Assembly (NCBI RefSeq): GCF_000214215.1
Contig: NC_015559.1
Location: 1,785,001-1,849,000 of the forward strand
Direction: 5' to 3'
Length of the DNA stretch: 64,000 bases
Source: Marinomonas posidonica IVIA-Po-181
Lineage (GTDB): Bacteria > Pseudomonadota > Gammaproteobacteria > Pseudomonadales > Marinomonadaceae
Positions 56,340 through 64,000 of this stretch are shown here, piece after piece (position 1 is the first letter of the stretch; each line of letters opens with the position of its first letter). The notes beneath the pieces are model-generated. The model had not been told where the DNA came from. It made no database searches and saw nothing but the letters and a program-made list of their open reading frames with translations. Both the position numbers and the translations under genes were made by a program.

Positions 56340-56981
56340 ATGAAAGGAAAGTTTATTACACTTGAGGGTGGCGAAGGTAGCGGTAAGTCAACCGCCATTG
56401 AATCAATTAAGCAATGGCTCGATGATCATTCTATACCATACCTTATGACACGTGAGCCAGGTGGTACGCCTTTAGCAGAAGACATTCGCAATTTAATTTT
56501 GCAAACAAGAGAGGAATCTGTCAGCGATATGACAGAGTTGCTGTTGGTGTTTGCAGCCAGAGCGCAACACATTGCAGAAAAGATCCAGCCAGCACTTCAG
56601 CAAGGTGTTTGGGTGATAAGTGACCGCTTTTTAGACTCATCTTATGTTTACCAAGGGAACGCACGTGGCGGATCGTTCGCGATCATTGATCAATTGGCTG
56701 AATGGGTTGTTTCCGATTGTCAGCCAGACGCCACCTTGTTGTTGGATGTTTCGGTGGAGGTTGGTCAGCAACGAGTGGTTCAGCGCCAACAACAAGACAG
56801 ACTAGATAAAGAGTCATTCAGTTTCCATGAGAAAGTGAGGCAAGGTTTTTTACAGCGTGCTGTCGCGGAACCAAATAGAGTGTCCATTATTGATGCTAGT
56901 CAAGACATCGAGTCTGTAAAACGACAGATTCAAGCTCAACTGGATAGATTGCAGTTAAATTGGGCCTCAACAGGGAGCTAA
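56340..56981 (+). CDS. tmk: Thymidylate kinase
   Basis: 213 residues. It phosphorylates dTMP to dTDP. The Walker A is LEGGEGSGKST. TREPGGTPLAEDIR is the dTMP-binding segment, DRFLDSSYVYQG the DR(Y/F) motif, and RQQQDRLDKE the lid. It lies 12 bases after mltG and 2 bases before holB. Confidence 0.97.
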   Translation: MKGKFITLEGGEGSGKSTAIESIKQWLDDHSIPYLMTREPGGTPLAEDIRNLILQTREESVSDMTELLLVFAARAQHIAEKIQPALQQGVWVISDRFLDSSYVYQGNARGGSFAIIDQLAEWVVSDCQPDATLLLDVSVEVGQQRVVQRQQQDRLDKESFSFHEKVRQGFLQRAVAEPNRVSIIDASQDIESVKRQIQAQLDRLQLNWASTGS

Positions 56982-56983
56982 TC

Positions 56984-57919
56984 ATGTCAATTGCACCTTG
57001 GCTGCAACACAGTTTGCTGCAAGTACAACAGCTCAAAGTCTCTGGTGGTTTATCCCATGCGTTATTGATTACAGGGGCGGATGGTGTCGGGCAAGAATCC
57101 TTGGCGTTTGAGATGGCGAAAGATTTAATGTGCGAATCTGAGCAAGCGTCAGCTTGTGGTCAATGTCATTCTTGTCAGTTAATGGCGGCTGACACTCATC
57201 CAGATTTTCGGGTGCTGGATGGCGAATCAGGCACGATCAAAGTTGACCAGATTCGAAATTTAGTACAAAAAATCACCCAGAAACCGCAAGTGGGGCAAAC
57301 CAAAGTCGTCCTGATCAGTCATGCTCAATCAATGAATATCAATGCTGCGAATGCTGTGCTCAAGGCGTTAGAAGAGCCATCTGATCGAACTTTCTTTTTA
57401 TTGACCAGTTCACAATCAAGCCGTTTATTACCAACCATTCGCAGTCGTTGCTTGTTGGTCAGTGTTCCCACTCCGAACGTCGAACAAGTAGATGCTTGGT
57501 TGGCTGAGCATAATCAAGAAGCCAATCTGAGTCGCTTATTTTGGTTAACCACCCAACCGTTTCGCCTATTGTCGATCGAAAAAAATCAAAAAGCCGAGTT
57601 GTTTTTATCCTTGCCCGAGAAGGTGAATCAGTTTTTACAGCAAGAAATGACAGTCGCGGAGTTGTTGAAGGGACTTGATAGTCAAAATATAGAAGATTAT
57701 TGCAATGGTTTAGCGGCCATTCTTCATCAGTCATTATGCCATTCGGCTGGGGCACCAATACATCCTGCACTTGAGGCGGTTTATGCAAACCTGATTCGAC
57801 GAATTGGCATTCGTGCTCTGATGGATCGTTATCAGGCCATACAAAATTTAAAATTGGCCCTACAAAAAACAAATTTAAACCCCATTATGCAATTAACAAA
57901 CGAATTAAATCAGTGGTAA
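56984..57919 (+). CDS. holB: DNA polymerase III subunit delta prime
   Basis: 311 residues from the ATG at 56984 after GGGAG; an in-frame start at 56960 would overlap tmk. Part of the clamp loader. A degenerate P-loop (ITGADGVGQESLA), as expected of delta prime, is followed by the zinc module CGQCHSCQLM and HPDFRVLDGE, then ANAVLKALEEPSDRTFFLLT and TIRSRCLLV (SRC motif). Confidence 0.95.
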   Translation: MSIAPWLQHSLLQVQQLKVSGGLSHALLITGADGVGQESLAFEMAKDLMCESEQASACGQCHSCQLMAADTHPDFRVLDGESGTIKVDQIRNLVQKITQKPQVGQTKVVLISHAQSMNINAANAVLKALEEPSDRTFFLLTSSQSSRLLPTIRSRCLLVSVPTPNVEQVDAWLAEHNQEANLSRLFWLTTQPFRLLSIEKNQKAELFLSLPEKVNQFLQQEMTVAELLKGLDSQNIEDYCNGLAAILHQSLCHSAGAPIHPALEAVYANLIRRIGIRALMDRYQAIQNLKLALQKTNLNPIMQLTNELNQW

Positions 57920-57926
57920 CTCTTGT

Positions 57927-58733
57927 ATGTTGATCGATACCCATTGCCATTTAGATATGTTGGATTTGGCGCCTTACGATAATAATTTAGATCTTGCGAT
58001 TGATGCGGCTTACCAGCAGGGCGTACGTCAACTTCTCAGCATTTCAGTTGACCTTGACAAAATAGACACCATCCTTGGTTTTACCCAGCGTGACGGTGTT
58101 TTTGCTAGCTGTGGCGTACATCCATTGCAAACAGAAGGCTTGTTAACCAGTCCTGACTCTCTGCTTGATTTGGCTCAACACCCTAAAGTGGCAGCCATTG
58201 GCGAGACGGGATTGGATTATTTTTATGAGAAATCTAGTGACATTCACGCCGCACAGCAAGACAGTTTTAAACATCATTTGATGGCCGCAGGTCAGCTTGG
58301 TTTGCCTGTTATCGTTCATACTCGTGAAGCAAAACAAGATACTTTGGCGCTGATTCGACAATACGGCAACCCCAACTCCGCTGGTGTTCTGCATTGCTTT
58401 ACGGAAGATTATGACATGGCCAAAGCCGCTGTGGATGAGAATTATCTGATTTCCATTTCTGGTATTGTGACCTTTAAAACAGCACAAGATTTAAAAGAAA
58501 CGGTGCAAAAATTACCCCTCGAGTCTTTGATAGTGGAAACCGATTCGCCTTATCTTGCGCCTGTGCCATATCGTGGTAAGAAGAATGAGCCTAAATATGT
58601 TGCCGAGGTGGCGCAATATGTGGCGGATTTAAAAGGCATTCGTTATGAAGAATTATTAGAGGCAACGGCGAGAAACTTCCACCGAGTCTTTAACCGAGTG
58701 TCCGCGAGCGAGAGCTTAGTTCTCAGTGCTTAG
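57927..58733 (+). CDS. TatD-family metal-dependent hydrolase (YcfH-like)
   Basis: 268 residues. Metal ligands are in the N-terminal IDTHCHLD, in AAIGETGLDYFYE, in VIVHTREA, in LHCFTEDYDMA and in ETDSPYLAPVPYRGK. The family has DNase/deacylase-type activity; for the tmk-holB-linked YcfH member the physiological substrate is uncertain. Last gene of the pabC cluster, seven bases after holB. Confidence 0.95.
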   Translation: MLIDTHCHLDMLDLAPYDNNLDLAIDAAYQQGVRQLLSISVDLDKIDTILGFTQRDGVFASCGVHPLQTEGLLTSPDSLLDLAQHPKVAAIGETGLDYFYEKSSDIHAAQQDSFKHHLMAAGQLGLPVIVHTREAKQDTLALIRQYGNPNSAGVLHCFTEDYDMAKAAVDENYLISISGIVTFKTAQDLKETVQKLPLESLIVETDSPYLAPVPYRGKKNEPKYVAEVAQYVADLKGIRYEELLEATARNFHRVFNRVSASESLVLSA

Positions 58734-58844
58734 TATTTTTGTGGGACTGACCTCAACTGAGTGTTAGTCTTACGTATTTATCATTTTCAGACCCAAAGCA
58801 TGACAAGCCATCTGCTGCTTGTTATCTCATAAGGAAGCTCATTG

Positions 58845-61289
58845 ATGTCCAATATGGTTACTGCTTTACCTTACCAAGCGCTTGCTGCCAAAGTACCAAC
58901 CGATCATTTACCTTTTAAAACTCTAAAAGACATTGAGCCTCTAAGTGGCATTCTAGGTCAGGAGCGTGCCGTAGAGGCGATTCAGTTCGGTGTGGCCATG
59001 CAACGCCCTGGTTACAATATCTATGCGATGGGCGATTCTGGAACGGGCCGCTCTTCCTATGTGATGAGTTATTTGAAAAGCGAAGCCAAGCGACGATCTG
59101 CGCCAACCGAATGGGTTTATGTCAACAACTTTACAGAAAGCTATCGCCCTAAAGCCATCGAATTTGCGCCAGATATGGCGTCTGAATTTGAAAAAGAAAT
59201 TCGTGGTTTGATTGATGGTTTAATGGCGACCTTTCCTGCGGCCTTTGAAAACCCAACTTACCAACAGCAAAAGAGCATCATAGATCGCGCTTTTAATGAT
59301 AAATACGAAGCGGCAATTAATCGTGTTGAGCGGGTGTCGGGCAAGATTGGTGTGGCCATGTTCCGTGATGCTTCGTCAGTCAGTTTTGCGCCGATGAAAG
59401 AAGGCAAAGCGCTGGAAGAAAATGAATTTGCTGCGTTAACAGATGAAGAGCGTGATGCCTTCCAAGAGGGCGTCTCGACACTAGAAGGGCTGCTTAACGA
59501 AGAGCTATTAGGTTTGCCTCAATGGAAGCGAGAAACCTATGATTTGTTGCGTCAATTAAATTTAGATACCGTCAAAGAAGCACTCGACCCCTTGATGCAG
59601 CCGTTGCTGGAAAGCTATCAAGAGCATGAGCAAGTGACAGAGTATCTATCAGCACTGCGCGCGGATCTCGACAAAACCATCATAGATCAAATGGCAGACG
59701 ATAAAGCCTCAGAAAATCGTGATGAGGTGGGGCGTCGACAAATGTACGAAGATTTGTATTTGCCAAACATTGCGGTGACAAACGAAAAAGACGGTGGGCA
59801 GCCGGTTATTTATGAGCCACACCCAACTTATCGTAATTTGTTTGGCCAAGTCGAACACAGCAGTGATCAAGGCATGTTGGTGACCAGTTACCGTCTTATT
59901 CGCTCAGGCAGTTTGCACGCGGCAAACGGTGGTTATTTGATCTTAGATGCTGAAAAATTGCTGACGGATCATTACTTATGGGAAGCTTTGAAGCGAGCTT
60001 TAAAGAGTAAGACGCTTAAGATTGAGCACCCTTATTCTGATATGGGGCTAATGAATACTACCACCTTGACACCACAAGATTTGCCTTTGCAGGTCAAAGT
60101 GGTGTTGATTGGGGCTCGGGATATTTATTACTTGTTGCAAGATGCCGATCCAGATTTTCAAGAAATGTTTCGTGTGCTTGTGGACTTTGATGACAGCCTA
60201 AAGCGTACTAAGGATTCCGAATACGCGTTTGCTCGTTTGATGAAAGACCGAGTCGATAAAGAAGAGTATGCCAACGTGACTCGCGATGGTGTGGCGGCAT
60301 TAATTGAATACAGTAGTCGTCTTGCGGAGCATCAGCGAGAAATGGCGGCAAAAATTGGTGATGTCTTTGAATTGCTTGGGGAGGCGGATTTTGTTCGTCA
60401 AATGGCCAAGGACGGCGAAATTACGGCTGATCATATTCAACGAGCGTTGAAAGCCAAGAAACACCGTACGGGTCGTGTCAGCGAGAAAATCATTGAAGAA
60501 ATCATCGAAGGTACTGTGTTACTGGAAAGCGATGGTTATGCTGTGGGTAAAATCAATGGCTTAACCGTGATGCAGATTGGTGACAGCAGCTTTGGTGCAC
60601 CAGCGCGTATCTCCACCACAGTGTATCCTGGTGGTAAGGGTATTATCGACATTGAGCGTGAGTCTAATCTAGGTCAGAACATTCACTCGAAAGGTGTGTT
60701 AATTCTGTCTGGTTACTTAGGTAACAAATACGCGCAACGTTTCCCGCTTGAGATTTCGGCTTCCATTGCCATGGAGCAAAGTTATGGTTATGTGGACGGA
60801 GACAGTGCCTCAACCGCTGAATTGTGTTGCCTGTTGTCTGCTTTGATTCAAGTGCCGTTACGTCAGGATTTAGCCATCACTGGCTCATTAAACCAATATG
60901 GTGAAGTGCAAGCCATTGGTGGTGTGAATGAAAAAATTGAAGGCTTCTTTAATGTTTGTCGTGCGCGTGAATTAACCGGCAAACAAGGTGTGATTGTCCC
61001 CAAGTCGAATGCCAACAACCTGATGTTAAATGATGACATTCTTGAGGCGGTAAAAGCAGGCTTGTTCCATATTTATGTGATTGAGTCGGCTGATGAGGCA
61101 TTACACCTGCTAACGGGCATTGAACCTGGTGTACCAGATGAAAATGGCGATTATAAAGAAGGCACCTTGTCCTTCAAAGTGATCCAGCGTTTGGAAGAAA
61201 TTGCCAAACTTGGAGAGGATGAAGAAGAGGAAGATGACGATAATGATGAAAGCGATGAGAGTACAGAAGCAAACACTAAGAAGGGTTAG
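58845..61289 (+). CDS. Lon-like AAA+ protease (LonB/YcbZ type)
   Basis: 814 residues from the ATG at 58845, eight bases after AAGGAA. An N-terminal ATPase region holds a P-loop in which Arg replaces Lys (GDSGTGRSS), as in many members of this subgroup. The middle region has GGYLILDAEKLL as Walker B-like. The C-terminal Lon protease domain has catalytic Ser in DGDSASTAELCC and Lys in GGVNEKIEGFF. The C-terminus is a run of Asp/Glu. It probably degrades specific or damaged cytoplasmic proteins; targets unknown. Confidence 0.93.
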   Translation: MSNMVTALPYQALAAKVPTDHLPFKTLKDIEPLSGILGQERAVEAIQFGVAMQRPGYNIYAMGDSGTGRSSYVMSYLKSEAKRRSAPTEWVYVNNFTESYRPKAIEFAPDMASEFEKEIRGLIDGLMATFPAAFENPTYQQQKSIIDRAFNDKYEAAINRVERVSGKIGVAMFRDASSVSFAPMKEGKALEENEFAALTDEERDAFQEGVSTLEGLLNEELLGLPQWKRETYDLLRQLNLDTVKEALDPLMQPLLESYQEHEQVTEYLSALRADLDKTIIDQMADDKASENRDEVGRRQMYEDLYLPNIAVTNEKDGGQPVIYEPHPTYRNLFGQVEHSSDQGMLVTSYRLIRSGSLHAANGGYLILDAEKLLTDHYLWEALKRALKSKTLKIEHPYSDMGLMNTTTLTPQDLPLQVKVVLIGARDIYYLLQDADPDFQEMFRVLVDFDDSLKRTKDSEYAFARLMKDRVDKEEYANVTRDGVAALIEYSSRLAEHQREMAAKIGDVFELLGEADFVRQMAKDGEITADHIQRALKAKKHRTGRVSEKIIEEIIEGTVLLESDGYAVGKINGLTVMQIGDSSFGAPARISTTVYPGGKGIIDIERESNLGQNIHSKGVLILSGYLGNKYAQRFPLEISASIAMEQSYGYVDGDSASTAELCCLLSALIQVPLRQDLAITGSLNQYGEVQAIGGVNEKIEGFFNVCRARELTGKQGVIVPKSNANNLMLNDDILEAVKAGLFHIYVIESADEALHLLTGIEPGVPDENGDYKEGTLSFKVIQRLEEIAKLGEDEEEEDDDNDESDESTEANTKKG

Positions 61290-61579
61290 TGTTTGCCATT
61301 GGTGCGTTTAATAATTTGTGCGTTGCATTTTGAATTAATCAATGCATAAACTGTGTAGTAGAGGTCGTCCGCTTTCACGTAAATATAGCTGGCGACCTCT
61401 TTGCGTTTACTGGGTAAATGTTTTTTTAGCACCATGCCACGTTTAAATATTTTACCTGATACATATTTTTCGGCGGCCTTATCTGCGGCGGCTCTCGCAT
61501 CCCAATCAGGGCATTCAGCATAGGCTTGTGCAGCACTTAAAATGAGGATTAAAGTGCATAGGGTTTTTGCCAGATACAT
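61286..61579 (-). CDS. Hypothetical small secreted protein
   Basis: 97 residues with a signal peptide (LCTLILILSAAQAYAE, cleavage after AYA). The mature protein has two Cys (ECPDWD and NSKCNAQ) that could form one disulfide. WDARAAADKAAEKYVSGK and the basic stretch LKKHLPSKRKEVASYIYVK are visible. It is convergent with the Lon-like gene and overlaps its last four bases. Not recognised. Confidence 0.7.
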   Translation of the reverse strand: MYLAKTLCTLILILSAAQAYAECPDWDARAAADKAAEKYVSGKIFKRGMVLKKHLPSKRKEVASYIYVKADDLYYTVYALINSKCNAQIIKRTNGKH

Positions 61580-61761
61580 CGATATGTCTCTTAATCAATA
61601 ATGCTCTCTAGTATCCATTAATGGTGCCTCTACTGGCAAGCTTAGAAATGAAAACCAAAAACTGCTTCCATTCTCTAGTGCTTTTCACTTTGAAAATGCT
61701 ATTTTAATAACATGGGAAGAGTTCAAAACCAAATTACAGTGAACAATGAAAGGGTATTATT

Positions 61762-62193
61762 ATGAAAAAAGGTTTGCTTGCCGGGGCAATCTTGTTGTCA
61801 ACATTATCGTCTGTCAGCATTGCGCATGGTTCGTGTGGTGATACGGATTTACATGGTTATATGCAGGACATAAAAAGCGAAATGCGCCAAATGTCATCGG
61901 CTGTGAAGTCCGGTGATCATGATGCGGCAACAGAGTACGTTGATCAGTTAATCGTCTCTTTTCAAAAGTCTCGTAATACTCACCCACATCAGTTTGAAAT
62001 AGAGGGTTTGGAAGGTGAAGCGCTGGCTCAACAAACTGAACAATATGTTCAGTTGATCGATAGCACGATCAAAACCTTACAAGATTTGAATGTCGCATTG
62101 GTGGCAAATGATAAAAAAACCATTCGGCAGCTTGTTGGAGAGATGGGGAAACATCGGAAAGCAGGTCACAGCACTTTTAAAGGAAGTTGCTAA
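61762..62193 (+). CDS. cybC: Cytochrome b562 homologue
   Basis: 143 residues with a signal peptide (about 1-24). The mature part is a predicted four-helix bundle. M34 in DLHGYMQDIKSEMR and H136 in RKAGHSTFK line up with the heme ligands M7 and H102 of E. coli cytochrome b562 (DLEDNMETLNDNLK and RNAYHQKYR), so heme binding is likely. Two Cys (C25, C143) near the termini are not in the E. coli protein. Likely a periplasmic electron carrier; the partner is unknown. Confidence 0.82.
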   Translation: MKKGLLAGAILLSTLSSVSIAHGSCGDTDLHGYMQDIKSEMRQMSSAVKSGDHDAATEYVDQLIVSFQKSRNTHPHQFEIEGLEGEALAQQTEQYVQLIDSTIKTLQDLNVALVANDKKTIRQLVGEMGKHRKAGHSTFKGSC

Positions 62194-62253
62194 TCCCCTT
62201 GATGACCTAGACTTTAATCGCTGCTACAATGCGCGCGTTAAAGAGAGGAAATT

Positions 62254-62601
62254 ATGGCTCGTGTAAAAAAATCACGTTCAATGCGTGGAAAGTTAGGTAA
62301 AACTGGCTCAAAAGAGATGATGAAAGAGCAAAATAAAGCTCGTAAGGCATCGTCTGTACGCCGTTTTGCAACAAAGAAATCGAAGCAGCGTAAAGATCAA
62401 GCTCATAAGAAATTAGAGCGTTTGGGGCTTTTACCAGACAAAGAAGAGGCGGTTCCAGCAACGCGTCCTCGTCGTTTTGTGTTTGTTAAGCCTGAAGCGG
62501 AAAAGTCCTCAGAGCCTACTAAGGTGTCTGAATCTGTCCAGTCTGACCGCGAAGATTTATCTGTAGATGAACTTTTGTCCGCATTTACAGAAGAAAATTA
62601 A
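62254..62601 (+). CDS. Hypothetical small basic protein
   Basis: 115 residues, start preceded by GAGAGGAAA. The N-terminal 60 residues are strongly basic (ARVKKSRSMRGKLGKTGSKE, then RRFATKKSKQRKDQAHKKLE), suggesting nucleic-acid or ribosome contact. The C-terminal third is acidic and ends VDELLSAFTEEN. No signal peptide. Followed by its own terminator. Not recognised as a known family. Confidence 0.7.
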   Translation: MARVKKSRSMRGKLGKTGSKEMMKEQNKARKASSVRRFATKKSKQRKDQAHKKLERLGLLPDKEEAVPATRPRRFVFVKPEAEKSSEPTKVSESVQSDREDLSVDELLSAFTEEN

Positions 62602-62621
62602 GCAAAAGTATGTAGAATTAG

Positions 62622-62646
62622 AAAGGCTGCCTTGCAGCCTTTTTTT
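62622..62646 (+). terminator. Intrinsic terminator
   Basis: AAAGGCTGC / GCAGCCTTT with a CTT loop, followed by T6. It ends the small basic protein gene and separates it from the AraC regulator. Confidence 0.92.
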
Positions 62647-62693
62647 ATGCCCCAAGTTTCTGATTCGTATTGATTAAATTCTGACTGATTAAG

Positions 62694-63776
62694 GTGACAA
62701 CATTGAAAGCTTCCGTTCCTATGTCGAGTGTTCGATATCTTCTAAAAGCAGTAGAGAAGCAGGGGCTCGATCGAGAAGCAGTGTTAGAAAGTTTGGAGAT
62801 AACCGCTGAAGAGTTGGAGCAGAGTGATGCTTTCTCCGCTTATCGATTTGGTATGCTGTATCAAAAGATCATGTGGCTGATGCAGGATGAGTCATTTGGT
62901 ATGTTAAGTGGCGGAAAAATTCCCAATGGTACTTTTCGCATGATGTGTTTGTGTATTATTCATGCGCGCAGTTTGGCGCATGCTTTGTACCGTTGTAGTG
63001 ATTTTTATGAAATTTGTCGTGGTCCAACCGTCAAGCCTGTGTTGATCAAAAAAGGTCGCTTTGCCATGGTGACCTTTGGGCCATTAAGCTCCTCTGATGA
63101 AGACATAGACAGTTTGGTGTTAGCGGAATCGAATGAACAGCTGAGAACGACGTTGTCCATGTGGCATCACTTCATTTGTTGGCTAATTGGTCGTCGTTTA
63201 AATCTAAAAGCAGCGTATTTTACCAATGATCGACCGGATGATGTGGAATACTACAAAACCATGTTCCAATCGGAAGTAAGGTTTAATCAACACGCCAATG
63301 CGTTGGTTTTTCCAGCCAGTTATCTTGATATGCCCATTGTCCAGACCGAGGACAGTCTGCGTGGTTTTTTGAAAACCGCACCTTATCAATTGTTGGTGAT
63401 GGTCGAAAACGACAACAGCTTAAAGTCTCAAGTCATGGCCATGTTAGGAAAGGATTTCTCTAGAGAAATGCCAAGTGCTGAAGAAGTGGCCAGTGGTTTA
63501 AACATGAGTGTTTCAACCTTGCGTCGTCGATTAAATGACGAAAAAACCTCTTATCAGCAGATCAAAGATGAGTGTCGTAAGGAAGCGGCGATCACCTATA
63601 TGAATGCACCACAGTTAAGTATTAATGATATTGCTGCCTTGATGGGCTTCGATGAACCCAGTGCTTTTTTTCGCTCATTTAAGAAATGGACAGGTATGAC
63701 GCCTGGCGAATACCGAAAAAGTGAGGAATATTTGAAGTTCGGTAAGGACATGAAACGCCCTGATAGTAAGCCTTGA
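62694..63776 (+). CDS. AraC-family transcriptional regulator
   Basis: 360 residues by GTG at 62694; TTG at 62703, after AAGGTGA, or ATG at 62721 are possible starts. The N-terminal arabinose-binding-like domain (about 20-215) is of the OruR/ToxT-neighbour type seen with fatty-acid genes. The C-terminal HTH pair (about 265-345) has VASGLNMSVSTLRRRL and SINDIAALMGFDEPSAFFRS then FKKWTGMTPGEYR. It is upstream of a probable acyl-CoA dehydrogenase that it may control. Confidence 0.92.
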   Translation: MTTLKASVPMSSVRYLLKAVEKQGLDREAVLESLEITAEELEQSDAFSAYRFGMLYQKIMWLMQDESFGMLSGGKIPNGTFRMMCLCIIHARSLAHALYRCSDFYEICRGPTVKPVLIKKGRFAMVTFGPLSSSDEDIDSLVLAESNEQLRTTLSMWHHFICWLIGRRLNLKAAYFTNDRPDDVEYYKTMFQSEVRFNQHANALVFPASYLDMPIVQTEDSLRGFLKTAPYQLLVMVENDNSLKSQVMAMLGKDFSREMPSAEEVASGLNMSVSTLRRRLNDEKTSYQQIKDECRKEAAITYMNAPQLSINDIAALMGFDEPSAFFRSFKKWTGMTPGEYRKSEEYLKFGKDMKRPDSKP

Positions 63777-63904
63777 GTGACACCTTATTAGGTATGTGAA
63801 TGTATTTGTTAGAAATATAGGTTTGAAATGTTATTGAGGAATTGGCTTTCTTTTTCCATTCTATAGGTATACATCCGCTCGGATAACTTACCGGAGAATA
63901 AAAA

Positions 63905-64000
63905 ATGAGCGAATACCAATACCCTTATAATGATATTTTATTCAGTCTTTTGTCCGTGGCCGATATTGAAAAATTGACGCCTTACCTAGACGAACCTGTT
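63905..64000 (+). CDS. Probable acyl-CoA dehydrogenase, N-terminal fragment (cut by window end)
   Basis: 32 codons from the ATG at 63905, eight bases after GGAG, running off the right edge. The start YQYPYNDILFSLLSVADIEK resembles the short N-terminal extension found in a class of bacterial acyl-CoA dehydrogenases (pattern Y.aPl.D..F.L). With so few residues the assignment is tentative. The AraC regulator just upstream fits a fatty-acid catabolic unit. Confidence 0.5.
   Translation, partial: MSEYQYPYNDILFSLLSVADIEKLTPYLDEPV

Noticed and set aside
58845-61289. ATPase-dead Lon because Walker A Lys is Arg
   Set aside because: Arg at this position is, as far as I recall, common in this Lon-like subgroup, so it is not evidence of inactivation.

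Overview
The window reads as chromosomal DNA of a marine gammaproteobacterium of the Oceanospirillales type, most like Marinomonas. This assignment is inferred from protein style, gene neighbourhoods and moderate GC; no database search was possible. Most genes are housekeeping. No insertion sequence, prophage, integrase or CRISPR array was seen.

Layout. 1-3857: the 3' end of a 16S gene, a spacer without tRNA genes, 23S, 5S and a terminator. 4253-12795: accessory transport and regulation, namely a LysR/TDT-transporter pair, a TonB-dependent receptor, a REC-PilZ protein, a ZIP-like transporter, and a benE-gntR pair behind a 38-bp perfect palindrome. 12823-18783 (all minus): a histidine kinase with a TPR response regulator, yacG-coaE, and a small type IV pilus set (prepilin peptidase, PilC, a short PilB-like ATPase, a pilin). 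18846-29058: a small unknown gene, ackA-pta, nadC, a long gene-poor gap, and aceE-aceF. 29389-37244: a BicA-like SulP transporter, rne divergent from rluC, a secreted unknown and an HExxH protein. 37256-40685: an H-NOX nitric-oxide-sensing operon (H-NOX, histidine kinase, REC with degenerate HD-GYP). 40901-47040: the glycine cleavage system, with glyA-gcvH-gcvP divergent from gcvT across a region carrying repeated 16-bp palindromes. 47152-52915: epmC-pdxB, a YcgR-like PilZ protein, htpX, alaA, msrB and a YajG lipoprotein. 53046-54433: twelve tRNA genes (seven Glu-UUC, five Gly-GCC), mostly in perfect 237-bp tandem units. 54482-58733: the conserved pabC-mltG-tmk-holB-tatD cluster. 58845-64000: a Lon-like AAA protease, small secreted proteins including a cytochrome b562 homologue, an AraC regulator, and the start of a probable acyl-CoA dehydrogenase.

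How it fits together. Central carbon flow is represented by pyruvate dehydrogenase E1/E2, the Pta-AckA acetate node, and glycine/serine one-carbon metabolism. The glycine genes appear to share an operator and to have an attenuator between glyA and gcvH. Signalling is rich in two-component and c-di-GMP proteins. The most notable non-coding signals are the benE-gntR palindrome, the paired GTTTCC(A/G)ATTGGAAAC sites, the intercistronic hairpins in the ace and gly/gcv operons, the hairpins upstream of aceE, and the recently amplified tRNA array. No wholly new system could be demonstrated. The best candidates for follow-up are these regulatory elements, the H-NOX operon without a recognisable c-di-GMP enzyme, and the HExxH gene pair at 35967-37244.
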